Shown here: piece after piece, positions 1 through 7,479 of the stretch
Layout: every line of letters begins with the position of its first letter
Numbering within the stretch: the first letter of the stretch is position 1
From: an uncultured Maribacter sp.
Lineage (GTDB): Bacteria; Bacteroidota; Bacteroidia; Flavobacteriales; Flavobacteriaceae
Direction of reading: 5' to 3'
DNA length: 64,000 nucleotides
Assembly (NCBI GenBank): GCA_947493885.1
Contig: CANLTE010000003.1
Coordinates: 1-64,000, forward strand
The notes under the pieces: generated by a model
Database searches by the model: none
Seen by the model: the letters and a program-made list of their open reading frames with translations, nothing else
What the model was told of the DNA's origin: nothing
Made by a program: the position numbers and the translations under genes

Positions 1-54
1 GATCAAAGAAACCTAAGAAATAAACAACAATCGACAAGGTTAGAAACTAATTTA

Positions 55-87
55 GTGTAAACCATAATCTTTAACTTGTGTAAACCA
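55..87 (+). repeat. 11-bp direct repeat upstream of the first acetyltransferase
   Basis: The sequence GTGTAAACCAT occurs at 55-65 and again at 78-87 (the second copy begins with the g at 77 or 78), about two helical turns apart. The same word, TGTAAACCATAGC, is part of the right end of the structured element near 1368-1380. The copies may be leftovers of cassette ends or protein-binding sites. No promoter could be placed with confidence. Confidence 0.4.
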
Positions 88-115
88 TGTCTCTTTACGA
101 ACATTGAATACTAAG

Positions 116-583
116 ATGAAAAACAGCTTTAAAATTTTGAGAATTCAGGGAAATGATATTGAGCGATTCAAAGAACTTATAGAACTACTGAATGAGGTTT
201 TCAAGGAGCCTAACAAAGTAGCTTCAGAAAGGCAATTGAAAAAATTATTGAACAAACCCGATTTTTATGTAATTGCTGCAATCCAAGAAGATAAAGTTAT
301 TGGAGGGTTAACTGCTTATGAATTGGAACGATATTATACGGATAAGAGTGAATTATATATTTATGATATAGCAGTTAAAACGGAACTTCATAATAAAGGA
401 ATAGGAAAGAAATTAGTTGACTATATAAAGGATTATTCAACCAAAAACGGAATTGAAGAAATTTTTGTTGAAGCCCACTCAGAAGATGAACAAGCAGTTA
501 AGTTTTACGAATCTGCTTTTGGTAAAAGTGAAAAGGTAGACCACTTTAATTTTGAAATAAACTATCCGCAACAACGTATGTAA
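116..583 (+). CDS. AAC(3)-I-like GNAT N-acetyltransferase
   Basis: Predicted acetyl-CoA-dependent N-acetyltransferase of 155 residues from the ATG at 116; an in-frame TTG at 104 is less likely. The acetyl-CoA loop NKGIGKKL is at residues 93-100. The stretch SELYIYDIAV at 78-87, the GGLTAYEL segment at 63-70 and the HFNFEI end at 143-148 recall, from memory, AAC(3)-I aminoglycoside 3-N-acetyltransferases (SEIYIYDLAV, GALAAYVL, MHFDID). That family is classically found in integron cassettes, and this gene sits beside attC-like repeats. Substrate use is inferred; it could act on another small amine. The gene is short, single and separated from its neighbours. Confidence 0.75.
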   Translation: MKNSFKILRIQGNDIERFKELIELLNEVFKEPNKVASERQLKKLLNKPDFYVIAAIQEDKVIGGLTAYELERYYTDKSELYIYDIAVKTELHNKGIGKKLVDYIKDYSTKNGIEEIFVEAHSEDEQAVKFYESAFGKSEKVDHFNFEINYPQQRM

Positions 584-676
584 AACATAAGCTATCAAGA
601 TGAAAATTAGAGTATTTTTATACCCTACGTTGCATATACAAGATCATTCTACCGCGTACCTACAGACTGAATAAAT

Positions 677-1228
677 ATGATTGACAAAAAATTAAAAGAC
701 TCAGAAATTTCATTCGGGAAAGCTAACAAATCTGACTCGCTTCGAATTTCAATTTTGCTTAAAACGGTAAATATTGAAGCCTACGCTTGGAATGGTATTA
801 GCTCTGAAATTGCCAGTTATACTACTAAACGATTTTCGCCTGAAAGTATTGAGAGGATTATAAACCAAAGCCCCGAACAACTAATAATAGCCTATAAAAA
901 TGGCAATCCCATTGGAGTAGCCGAAGTGTTATATAAAAGTAAATGTCCAATTAAAAATACAGATGTTCCTGAATTGAGTAAGTTATATGTTCTTGCAAGG
1001 TTTTATGGACAGGGAATTGGATTGAGATTACTACATGAAGCCGAAAAAGAAATATGGAGAAAAGGATTTAAAGAAGTTAATTTGGAGGTTTGGACAAATA
1101 ATAATAGGGCTATTGTGTTTTATAAGAAGCGTGGATATCAATCAATTGGAACGGTGAATTTTCCAATGGACGAAAATACATATGAAAATCTTGTAATGAA
1201 TAAAGTTCTTAATGAAGAAAATGAATAA
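677..1228 (+). CDS. GNAT family N-acetyltransferase
   Basis: A 183-residue single-domain GNAT enzyme. Motif A, FYGQGIGLRLL, is at residues 109-119 and gives the acetyl-CoA pyrophosphate loop. It follows the strand ELSKLYVL, and the C-terminal part has the usual NNNRAIVFYKKRGY segment (motif B, start of the last helix). General N-acetyltransferases of this shape (RimI-like) act on small amines or protein N-termini; the substrate cannot be told. The gene starts with ATG 93 bp after the previous gene, in a series of unrelated single genes separated by structured spacers. Confidence 0.8.
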   Translation: MIDKKLKDSEISFGKANKSDSLRISILLKTVNIEAYAWNGISSEIASYTTKRFSPESIERIINQSPEQLIIAYKNGNPIGVAEVLYKSKCPIKNTDVPELSKLYVLARFYGQGIGLRLLHEAEKEIWRKGFKEVNLEVWTNNNRAIVFYKKRGYQSIGTVNFPMDENTYENLVMNKVLNEENE

Positions 1229-1238
1229 ATGTACAGAT

Positions 1239-1392
1239 GCATAACTATATTTAATCGCAATTAGGTAGTCTTGACGCTTCGGGAGACTTCGCTAGAATTC
1301 ACCCGGAATTGCTAAACCGAAAATAAACGCTAATTTAACTGGCAACTGTTGGTTATCTGAGATTGTTGTAAACCATAGCTAAACCGTTGGAT
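1239..1392 (+). repeat. attC-like structured spacer A
   Basis: Nested inverted repeats fill the gap between two acetyltransferase genes. GCATAAC (1239-1245) faces GTTGGATGC (1386-1394). GCAATT (1257-1262) pairs with AATTGC (1307-1312). AGTCT (1267-1271) pairs with AGACT (1284-1288) around a GACGCTTCGGG loop. The right end GTTGGAT matches the integron core GTTRRRY and lies 16 bp before the next start codon. GCATAAC differs from RYYYAAC at one base. The layout is like an integron attC site, but no integrase gene is present in the window. Confidence 0.5.
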
Positions 1393-1408
1393 GCAATTAA
1401 AGTAAACT

Positions 1409-1954
1409 ATGAACTTCAAGTATAGAAAAGCAAGTTTTGATGATATAAAGGAGCTAGAGAAATTGATTGAAATTTCAGCTAAATCAATAAATTCTTCATT
1501 TTATACCGAATCTGAAATAAATGCTGCTTTGGGTAACGCGTGGACCGTTGACAGACAGCTTATAATTGATAAAACATATTGGTTGGTTGAAAATGAAAAA
1601 GGAAAAATTATTGGATGTGGTGGCTGGAGTAAAAGAAAATTATTATTTGGAAAATCAGAATCATTAAGCCTAGATAAAACAGAATTAAAACCTGATTTTG
1701 AACCAGCTAGAATTAGAGCTTTTTTTGTTCATCCAGAATACAAGCGTATGGGTATTGGAAAAGAATTGCTAAAAATATGCGAGAAAGAAGCAGTATTACA
1801 AGGTTTTAAATCTTTAGAATTAGTTGCGACTCTTAGTGGAGAAAAACTGTATTCTGCAAATGAATATATGGAAATAAAAAGATACGAAGTTGAATTAGGA
1901 AACGGAATAACAAATAAGGTAGTTTCAATGAAAAAAGTATTACCAAAGAACTAA
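1409..1954 (+). CDS. GNAT family N-acetyltransferase
   Basis: A 181-residue GNAT enzyme with the acetyl-CoA loop YKRMGIGKELL at residues 111-121, preceded by the strand ARIRAFFVHPE. The family transfers an acetyl group from acetyl-CoA to an amine; the acceptor is unknown. A KRKLLFGKSESLSLDKTELKPD insert before motif A is typical of a YitH/ElaA-like environmental subgroup but gives no function. The ATG follows closely after a GTTGGAT repeat end. It is the third acetyltransferase in the first 2 kb, which fits a collection of mobile single-gene units. Confidence 0.8.
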   Translation: MNFKYRKASFDDIKELEKLIEISAKSINSSFYTESEINAALGNAWTVDRQLIIDKTYWLVENEKGKIIGCGGWSKRKLLFGKSESLSLDKTELKPDFEPARIRAFFVHPEYKRMGIGKELLKICEKEAVLQGFKSLELVATLSGEKLYSANEYMEIKRYEVELGNGITNKVVSMKKVLPKN

Positions 1955-2027
1955 CTACAACAAAACCTAGAATTAATGCGAATTTTACGCTTAAATTTAA
2001 AAGCTTGCGTATATTTATAATGTCGCC

Positions 2028-2061
2028 AAATCCTTAGACCCGATGCTTCGGGGGTAGATTT
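2028..2061 (+). repeat. Hairpin with CTTCGGG loop in spacer B
   Basis: In the 222-bp gap between genes, AAATC (2028-2032) pairs with GATTT (2057-2061), and inside it CCCGA (2039-2043) pairs with TCGGG (2048-2052). The loop side reads GATGCTTCGGGG, close to GACGCTTCGGGA in spacer A. No T-run follows, so it is not a normal terminator. It probably belongs to the same family of structured spacers; its outer ends are not clear. Confidence 0.4.
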
Positions 2062-2176
2062 GAACAAAAAAATAAAACTAAACAGTACGCTTTAGCTTCG
2101 TGAGTAAACCGAAACGAAAAGTTTCCTTATATCATGCTATGCTTAGACAAACTACTGTGCCCCATTTGAATAAATA

Positions 2177-2764
2177 TTGGAACTATACAAAAATATATTA
2201 GGAAATATCAAAAAATATGTTGCTCTGAACAAAGAGGAAACTGAAAAACTAATTTCCATAATCCAAACAAAAAAAATAAATAAACGTGAGTTAATCGACC
2301 AACCAAGTTTCGTTAGTAAATATCGTAATTATATTGAAAAAGGAGCTTTCCGTTCCTATTTTATCGACCATGAAGGAAAAGAACATACAATACAAATTGC
2401 AGTCGAAGACCACTTTACAAGCGATTTTTACAGCTACATAACCCAAACACCTGCCACTTTATTTGTTGAGGCTTTAGAAGATTCCTTAATCCTTCAAATG
2501 GCTTATAAGGATATAGAAGGACTCTGCAAGGAAATTCACGCATTGAGTGAGTACTTCAGAATTACAACAGAAAGGGCGTTTGCCTTTTCAAGAAGAAGGG
2601 CTTTGTCAAATTTGAGTATGACTGCGGAGGAACGATTTTTAGAACTAGAACAGCGATACCCAAACATTGTTTATCGTGTTCCGCAAAAAGTAATTGCTTC
2701 ATATTTAGGCATTACGCCTGAGTTTATGTCAAAAATCAGAAAAAGCCTTAGCTCAAAAACTTAA
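2177..2764 (+). CDS. Crp/Fnr family transcriptional regulator
   Basis: A 195-residue protein with an N-terminal cyclic-nucleotide-binding-like beta-roll (residues about 25-115) and a C-terminal winged helix. The recognition region VPQKVIASYLGITPEFMSKIRKS at the C-terminus is typical of Bacteroidetes Crp-like proteins, which usually lack a clear cAMP-binding arginine-serine motif, and I do not see one here. The likely start is TTG at 2177, since no ATG fits the N-terminus. The cupredoxin and SDR genes follow in the same direction 66 bp downstream and may be its targets; this is inference. Confidence 0.8.
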   Translation: MELYKNILGNIKKYVALNKEETEKLISIIQTKKINKRELIDQPSFVSKYRNYIEKGAFRSYFIDHEGKEHTIQIAVEDHFTSDFYSYITQTPATLFVEALEDSLILQMAYKDIEGLCKEIHALSEYFRITTERAFAFSRRRALSNLSMTAEERFLELEQRYPNIVYRVPQKVIASYLGITPEFMSKIRKSLSSKT

Positions 2765-2830
2765 TCTACTTCAAGTTTTAAGTGCTGAATCTAACAGACT
2801 TTTGTAGAGTTAATTTAAAACTTTATAAAA

Positions 2831-3220
2831 ATGAAAAAAGTAGTTTCAGTGCTTACATTTATTTGTGCTCTAGGTATTAATCAAAATGTAAAAGCACAAA
2901 CAATGGAAAAAGATGTAACAATTATCGAACTAATTCAAACAGAGGGACAATTTGAAACTCAAGAGCTAAACTTGACTTCTGGTAAGTATCAATTTAGAGT
3001 AGTAAACAAAAATGTTGACAAAGATTTAGGTTTTGTTATTCAAAAAGAAGAAAACAAAGATGCAGACATAATGAAAACTGCTGTACTCAATTCATTTACA
3101 ACTGCCTATGTAAAAAAGGGAGAAGTTCAATATACGGGAATTGTTGAACTTAAAGATGGTAACTATGTTTATTCATGCCCATTAAATCCAACACCGCATT
3201 ATAAATTAATCGTAAAGTAA
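2831..3220 (+). CDS. Secreted cupredoxin-like protein
   Basis: A 129-residue protein with a Sec signal peptide ending near VKA-QT (residues 20-23). The mature part is short and beta-rich (GKYQFRVVNKNVDKDLGFVI, then KGEVQYTGIVELKDGNYVYSCPLNPTPHYKLIVK). The C-terminal Cys and His (YSCPLNPTPHY) are in the place of cupredoxin copper ligands, although the spacing and a missing clear N-terminal His leave metal binding uncertain. It lies 4 bp before the SDR gene, so the two are almost certainly co-transcribed. It may act as a periplasmic copper or electron-transfer protein. Confidence 0.65.
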   Translation: MKKVVSVLTFICALGINQNVKAQTMEKDVTIIELIQTEGQFETQELNLTSGKYQFRVVNKNVDKDLGFVIQKEENKDADIMKTAVLNSFTTAYVKKGEVQYTGIVELKDGNYVYSCPLNPTPHYKLIVK

Positions 3221-3224
3221 GTTT

Positions 3225-4052
3225 ATGAAGAATTGGTTTATAACAGGAATTTCAAGCGGATTGGGCAAAGCACTTGCAGAATCTGTCATTGAAAATGGAG
3301 ATTTTGTGATTGGCACTTATAGAAATCAAGCACAAGTAGATGAATTTAATACCAAATATGTTGGTAAAGCGCATGCCATACTTTTGGATATTATCAATGA
3401 ACAGCGTATTGAAAAAAGCGTTTCAAAGATTATTTCAGATTTCGGAAAAATTGATGTTCTAGTCAACAATGTAGGAATTGGTTTTGTAGGAGCAGTCGAG
3501 GAAACTTCCATGAAAGAGGTTAAAGATGTTTTTGATGCCAATTTTTTTGGCACTTTAAAATTAACTCAAGCAGTTTTACCTTTTATGCGAAAAGCAAAAA
3601 GTGGAAACATTGTTCAGATCTCATCACATGGGGGAATTAAAGCGTTTGCAGGATTTGGAATTTATAATGCGAGTAAATTTGCAGTTGAGGGATTTAGCGA
3701 GGCGTTGGCTCAAGAAGTCGCACCACTCGGAATAAAAGTTTCAATTGTTGAGCCAGGTCCTTTCAGAACAAAATTCGCAGGAAATGGACTAGGACTTGCA
3801 AAAAACGAAATTGACGACTATTCTGAAACCGCAGGAGCTTTCAGAAATAAATTAAAAAGTGTTGACGGAAAACAAGAAGGTGACCCAATAAAAGCTTCTA
3901 AAGCAATAATTGATTTAGTTAATTCGGAAAATCCTACACTTCGTTTACCACTTGGTAAAGTTGCTCTTGTGACAATTGGAATGAAATTAGAAAGTGTTAA
4001 ATCGGACTTGGAAGCAAACAGAAAGGTAGCTGAAAATGTAGTGTACGGATAA
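3225..4052 (+). CDS. SDR family NAD(P)-dependent oxidoreductase
   Basis: A 275-residue classical short-chain dehydrogenase. The nucleotide-binding glycine motif TGISSGLGKAL is at residues 7-17, NNVG follows at about 81-84, the catalytic Ser is in QISSHGG, and YNASK (Tyr-x-x-x-Lys) follows. An adenosine-pocket DI and the PGPFRTKF segment after the active site are also present. The substrate is unknown; many relatives are annotated as general oxidoreductases or retinol-type dehydrogenases. It starts 4 bp after the cupredoxin stop codon and so belongs to the same operon. Confidence 0.85.
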   Translation: MKNWFITGISSGLGKALAESVIENGDFVIGTYRNQAQVDEFNTKYVGKAHAILLDIINEQRIEKSVSKIISDFGKIDVLVNNVGIGFVGAVEETSMKEVKDVFDANFFGTLKLTQAVLPFMRKAKSGNIVQISSHGGIKAFAGFGIYNASKFAVEGFSEALAQEVAPLGIKVSIVEPGPFRTKFAGNGLGLAKNEIDDYSETAGAFRNKLKSVDGKQEGDPIKASKAIIDLVNSENPTLRLPLGKVALVTIGMKLESVKSDLEANRKVAENVVYG

Positions 4053-4056
4053 AAAT

Positions 4057-4187
4057 GTGCAACAACAACGCATACAAAAATAGCGGTTTGGGCACAAGTC
4101 TAAACCGTTTTTGCGCTTAAATAAGTAAATTGCTCTCGGAAAGTTCCGTACGTAAAACTTTCAATTTTCCAAATACATACGTTGGAT
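4057..4187 (+). repeat. attC-like structured element C
   Basis: A nested inverted-repeat element after the SDR gene. The outer ends are GTGCAAC (4057-4063) and GTTGGAT (4181-4187), with AACGCAT (4067-4073) facing ATACGTT (4177-4183). An inner hairpin CGGTTT (4084-4089) / AAACCG (4102-4107) encloses the 12-nt loop GGGCACAAGTCT. A second hairpin GAAAGTT (4139-4145) / AACTTTC (4156-4162) follows. GTTGGAT fits the integron core GTTRRRY, and GTGCAAC is one mismatch from RYYYAAC. The inner hairpin is matched by the element at 9314-9429. Confidence 0.55.
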
Positions 4188-4294
4188 TCAATAAAATAAA
4201 TTATAGACAGTAACGGGCAATATGCTTTGCTGAAAAATCTATAGAAAAATTATTCTTTATTTTTGAATCTGACAAGAAATAGAGTTTCTAATTC

Positions 4295-5131
4295 ATGAGC
4301 ACTACACAACCAACCAAAGATGAAGTAAAAACGGCATGGCATAAATTTACCAGCAGCTCTGTAGGGTATTGGTTTCAGAAATTAATTGTATTGACAATTT
4401 TCTCTTTGGTAGTAAATCATTTAGCATCGCGAGAAAGTTTTCCAGATAGTGAATCGTATAGATTTCCTTTAGAAGGTTTTTTCGCGTCTATTGCTTTATG
4501 TATTATCATTGGAATTATAACAGATCTTAATTTTAAATTTTACAAGAAAAAGCATTTTTCCAAAAAGTTAGAAGTTGTTACTATTGTATGGTTTATGGCT
4601 TCTACTCTAGGGTATATTACAATAATGTATATCCCTTTAAATATTATTTTAAATGTAATCGCGAGTGGACAGACCGAGCTTTATTATATATTAATTGGTT
4701 TGCTAATAACCTTGTTGCTGAGTTTTATTCTCATAAGCTTATTGTATGCGCAAGACATATACGATTTGTATAGATTATCTATAAAAGACGCTGCGATTAC
4801 CATTGAAAGTGGAGCGAAAATGACAAAGGTTACGTATGAAAATATTGCGTGCTTTTACATCGAAAATAAAATTGTATACACAGTTCAAAATAACGGTACA
4901 GCAATTAGCACCGACTTTACATTAAATGAGCTCGAAGAAAAAATAAACAATCAGTTATTTTTTAGAGCCAATCGTCAAATTATCTTTCACAAAGATGCAG
5001 TTGAACAGATTGAGAAGATTGAAAATGGCAAGTTGCGTATTCGGTTAAAAACTTCCAGTGAAAACGGTTCGATTCCTGAAATTAATATTAGTCGTTACAA
5101 GCGCAAGGAATTTATGAATTGGTTTAAATAA
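4295..5131 (+). CDS. Membrane-bound LytTR-domain transcriptional regulator
   Basis: A 278-residue protein with four predicted membrane helices in residues about 28-150, followed by a C-terminal LytTR DNA-binding domain (about 165-278). The LytTR hallmarks are the FFRANRQIIFHKDAVEQI segment and the later ISRYKRKEF strand. Proteins with this layout occur in Bacteroidetes without a response-regulator receiver domain and presumably sense a membrane signal directly. No histidine kinase is adjacent. The neighbouring CPBP protease gene 113 bp downstream is a possible partner, by position only. Confidence 0.8.
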   Translation: MSTTQPTKDEVKTAWHKFTSSSVGYWFQKLIVLTIFSLVVNHLASRESFPDSESYRFPLEGFFASIALCIIIGIITDLNFKFYKKKHFSKKLEVVTIVWFMASTLGYITIMYIPLNIILNVIASGQTELYYILIGLLITLLLSFILISLLYAQDIYDLYRLSIKDAAITIESGAKMTKVTYENIACFYIENKIVYTVQNNGTAISTDFTLNELEEKINNQLFFRANRQIIFHKDAVEQIEKIENGKLRIRLKTSSENGSIPEINISRYKRKEFMNWFK

Positions 5132-5244
5132 ACTATCGACTATTCAGTTATAAATTTAAGACCATTCAGTAAAAACATGCTTATTTAAAGAGGCTTTCAG
5201 AGATTTTGTTCATTATTTCGTTTAGAATTTAAAATCAAAAAACA

Positions 5245-5907
5245 ATGAACAAAATTACGTTAAGACAAACATTAATTCCATTAATTACCATTGCAATCAT
5301 CTGCTTTATATGGTTTGGACCAATTCGTTTAAGTTATATAGAAAATATTGTTATTTCTATATTAATCATTATTGCAAATTATGTAGAATATAAAGGAAAA
5401 CCATTTTCAGCACTTGGATTTAGACGTGAAAAATTCACTTTTAAAAATATCCTAGTATTTGCTCCATTAGTTGCACTAGGGCTCTTTGTTTTTTATGTAT
5501 TTGCATTGGTTCCTTTAATTACAAAATTAACAGGAACTCCTATAGATTATTCTAGTTTTGAGCAATTGAAAGGAAATCTTCCAGCCTGTTTAATTTCATT
5601 GATATTAGTTTGGGCAACCGCGGGGTTTGGAGAAGAAATTATCTTCCGCGGTTATTTTATGCGACAATTTGTAAAATTCTTTGGAGAAAGTAAAGTCAGT
5701 ATTGTGCTTAATATTGTTTTATTTGCTTGTTTTTTTGGCTTTATGCATAGCTATCAAGGGATTACAGGGCAACTTGTTACCGGAGTAATAGGAGCGCTAC
5801 TTGCTCTGATATTCTACTTGCGTAAATACGATTTGTGGTTTCTTGTTGCTGTTCACGGTTTTTTTGACACTATTGCTTTAATTTGTATTTACCTTGGTTT
5901 GGTGTAA
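5245..5907 (+). CDS. CPBP family intramembrane glutamic endopeptidase
   Basis: A 220-residue polytopic protein with six or more predicted membrane helices. The CPBP (Rce1-like, Abi) signature is complete: EExxxR as EEIIFR at residues 130-135, a His in FGFMHSYQG (168) and a His in VAVHGFFDT (204). The family contains membrane proteases linked to prenyl-protein processing, bacteriocin self-immunity and peptide-pheromone systems; the substrate here is not known. The gene stands alone between two structured spacers, and the LytTR regulator lies upstream in the same direction. Confidence 0.8.
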   Translation: MNKITLRQTLIPLITIAIICFIWFGPIRLSYIENIVISILIIIANYVEYKGKPFSALGFRREKFTFKNILVFAPLVALGLFVFYVFALVPLITKLTGTPIDYSSFEQLKGNLPACLISLILVWATAGFGEEIIFRGYFMRQFVKFFGESKVSIVLNIVLFACFFGFMHSYQGITGQLVTGVIGALLALIFYLRKYDLWFLVAVHGFFDTIALICIYLGLV

Positions 5908-6004
5908 AAATAGCATATAATTAAACCTAAAAGTGTTTGACGGTAAATTCAAAAGTTTTGACTAAGTGCTTAATTAAAAGTTCACTACTTTTAATTCTCG
6001 TAAT

Positions 6005-6035
6005 AACCATAGCCAATACGTTAGATAAGATTATA
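6005..6035 (+). repeat. Cassette-type right end with GTTAGAT
   Basis: This stretch matches 1371-1401 over most of its length: both begin AACCATAGC, contain CGTTRGAT at the same distance, and end in ATTA-rich sequence. The core GTTAGAT is at 6020-6026 and the next gene starts at 6040. A left partner in the AT-rich gap after the CPBP gene is not clear. The shared right end supports a repeated element placed just before gene starts. Confidence 0.5.
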
Positions 6036-6039
6036 ACAA

Positions 6040-6645
6040 ATGAAAATTGCATACATACTATTTGATGACATAACGCTTTTAGACTTTATAGGGTTTTATG
6101 ACCCGATAAAGAATATAAAAACGAAAGGGTTTATGAAAAACCTGAATTGGGATTTGTGTGCGACAAAAAAAACGATAAAGGATAGTTTTGGATTAGAAAT
6201 TGTTGTAGATAAAATTAAACCAAATTTATCGAGTTACGATATGATAGTTGTACCTGGGGGATATGGAACAAGAGAACTTCAATATAATATAGATTTTATT
6301 GAATGGTTGAAAACCGCAGAAGGTGTCAATTATATAGTATCCATATGCACTGGTAGTCTTCTACTTGGTGCAGCTGGATTTTTGAATAACAAAACCGCAA
6401 CCACCAATTTTAGTGCATATAAATTATTGGAACAATATTGCGAAAAGGTTGTTGAAGCAAGAATTGTTGATGACCATAATATCATAACAGCAGGAGCAGT
6501 TGCATCGTCATTGGATTTGGGTCTATATGTAACCGAAAAACTTATTGGAAAGGAAAAATCCGAAGAAATACGCATTGGAATGGACTATCATCCTCAGAAA
6601 TTTGAAATAATTACAGTAGCAAACACAGGGGATAAAACTATCTAA
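6040..6645 (+). CDS. DJ-1/PfpI family protein
   Basis: A 201-residue class I glutamine-amidotransferase-like protein. The nucleophile elbow SICTGSLLLG carries Cys103, and PGGYGTRE at 72-79 supplies the conserved glycines and Glu79. Proteins of this family include glyoxalase III/deglycase-like enzymes, isonitrile hydratases and stress proteins. The length and the start MKIAYILFDDITLLDFIGFYDP best fit the isonitrile-hydratase/AraC-N-terminal-like branch without an HTH domain. It is a single gene starting 14 bp after a GTTAGAT repeat core. Confidence 0.8.
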   Translation: MKIAYILFDDITLLDFIGFYDPIKNIKTKGFMKNLNWDLCATKKTIKDSFGLEIVVDKIKPNLSSYDMIVVPGGYGTRELQYNIDFIEWLKTAEGVNYIVSICTGSLLLGAAGFLNNKTATTNFSAYKLLEQYCEKVVEARIVDDHNIITAGAVASSLDLGLYVTEKLIGKEKSEEIRIGMDYHPQKFEIITVANTGDKTI

Positions 6646-6724
6646 TAGGAGTGTAATGGTAAGGTTGTACTTGTTTTTTATCCTACTTGCCATATATTTA
6701 AGGATATAGCTAACGAAAACAACC

Positions 6725-7339
6725 ATGGAAATTATTTTAAAAAACTTTTCTGAAATTAATTGGGTGCAAGTATTTGCTGGTTCCCTAATTCCTGTACTGA
6801 TTTATTTTTTTCAAGTGATAACCACCTCTGTTAAAAACAAAAAACTTAATAATTGCTTGGTAGGTGATTGGTATTCTTATCATTATTCCAGAAGAAATTT
6901 CAATCCAACTTTTAGAAAGGCAAAATGGGAAATTAGAGCAAATTATTTTAGAAGAAGTTTAGTTATCAAAATTACAGATGAGGATAAAAATAAAACGGAA
7001 CTGAAATATTTTGGTAGGGTAAAATTTGATGATAATTATATTGCCATTAATCTTACAGGTAAGAATCATTCTGAAATTGTTCAAACAAGACTATTGAAAC
7101 CAATTCCTAATGATGACACTATAATGTTAGGATTTGAACTTGCCAAGGATTTTGATCATGAGATCTACACCTCAGTTGTGTTTATTTGTAAAAATAAAAG
7201 AACGGACAACATGGCAAAAACAATCCTTAAGGAATCAGTAGAATGGTATGAAGATGAACAATGTATAAGACTCTCAAAAAAACCGGTAGCAACTGATAGC
7301 ATGCAAAAAAAACAGGAGTTGAATAGCAATAAATACTGA
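6725..7339 (+). CDS. Membrane-anchored beta-rich protein of unknown function
   Basis: A 204-residue protein that I cannot assign to a family. One N-terminal membrane helix (residues about 13-32) is followed by a cytosolic domain that opens with GDWYSYHYSR (about 47-56) and alternates short beta strands (SLVIKITDED, LKYFGRVKF, YIAINLTG, SVVFICKN). A compact beta barrel on a membrane anchor is likely. That layout recalls lipocalin-like or Cap15-type membrane effectors, but no cyclic-nucleotide synthase is nearby, so this is only an analogy. The gene stands alone 79 bp after the DJ-1 gene. Confidence 0.55.
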   Translation: MEIILKNFSEINWVQVFAGSLIPVLIYFFQVITTSVKNKKLNNCLVGDWYSYHYSRRNFNPTFRKAKWEIRANYFRRSLVIKITDEDKNKTELKYFGRVKFDDNYIAINLTGKNHSEIVQTRLLKPIPNDDTIMLGFELAKDFDHEIYTSVVFICKNKRTDNMAKTILKESVEWYEDEQCIRLSKKPVATDSMQKKQELNSNKY

Positions 7340-7367
7340 TTACTTTTTTTCTTAAAAGCTTTCGTGG

Positions 7368-7412
7368 CTCCAAATCTTTTGAATCGTTTTGTATTTATTT
7401 TAAAGATTGGAG
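7368..7412 (+). repeat. Long bulged hairpin before the WYL regulator
   Basis: CTCCAAATCTTT (7368-7379) pairs with AAAGATTGGAG (7402-7412) along 11 bp with a single unpaired A in the left arm. No T-run follows on the plus strand. The downstream sequence TACGTTGTTTAC resembles the CGTTG ends of the other spacers. A hairpin with a one-base bulge is characteristic of folded attC sites. On the other hand, it could simply be a transcript-end structure of the preceding gene. Confidence 0.45.
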
Positions 7413-7479
7413 TTTTAAGCGCTACGTTGTTTACAAAAGATTGTTGTAGGTTGTTAAAAAAAAGTAGCAACATTAAAAA

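Noticed and set aside
5066-5076. GGTTCGATTCC, which looks like a tRNA T-arm
   Set aside because: It lies inside the LytTR regulator gene in frame, and no acceptor stem, anticodon arm or D-arm can be built around it.
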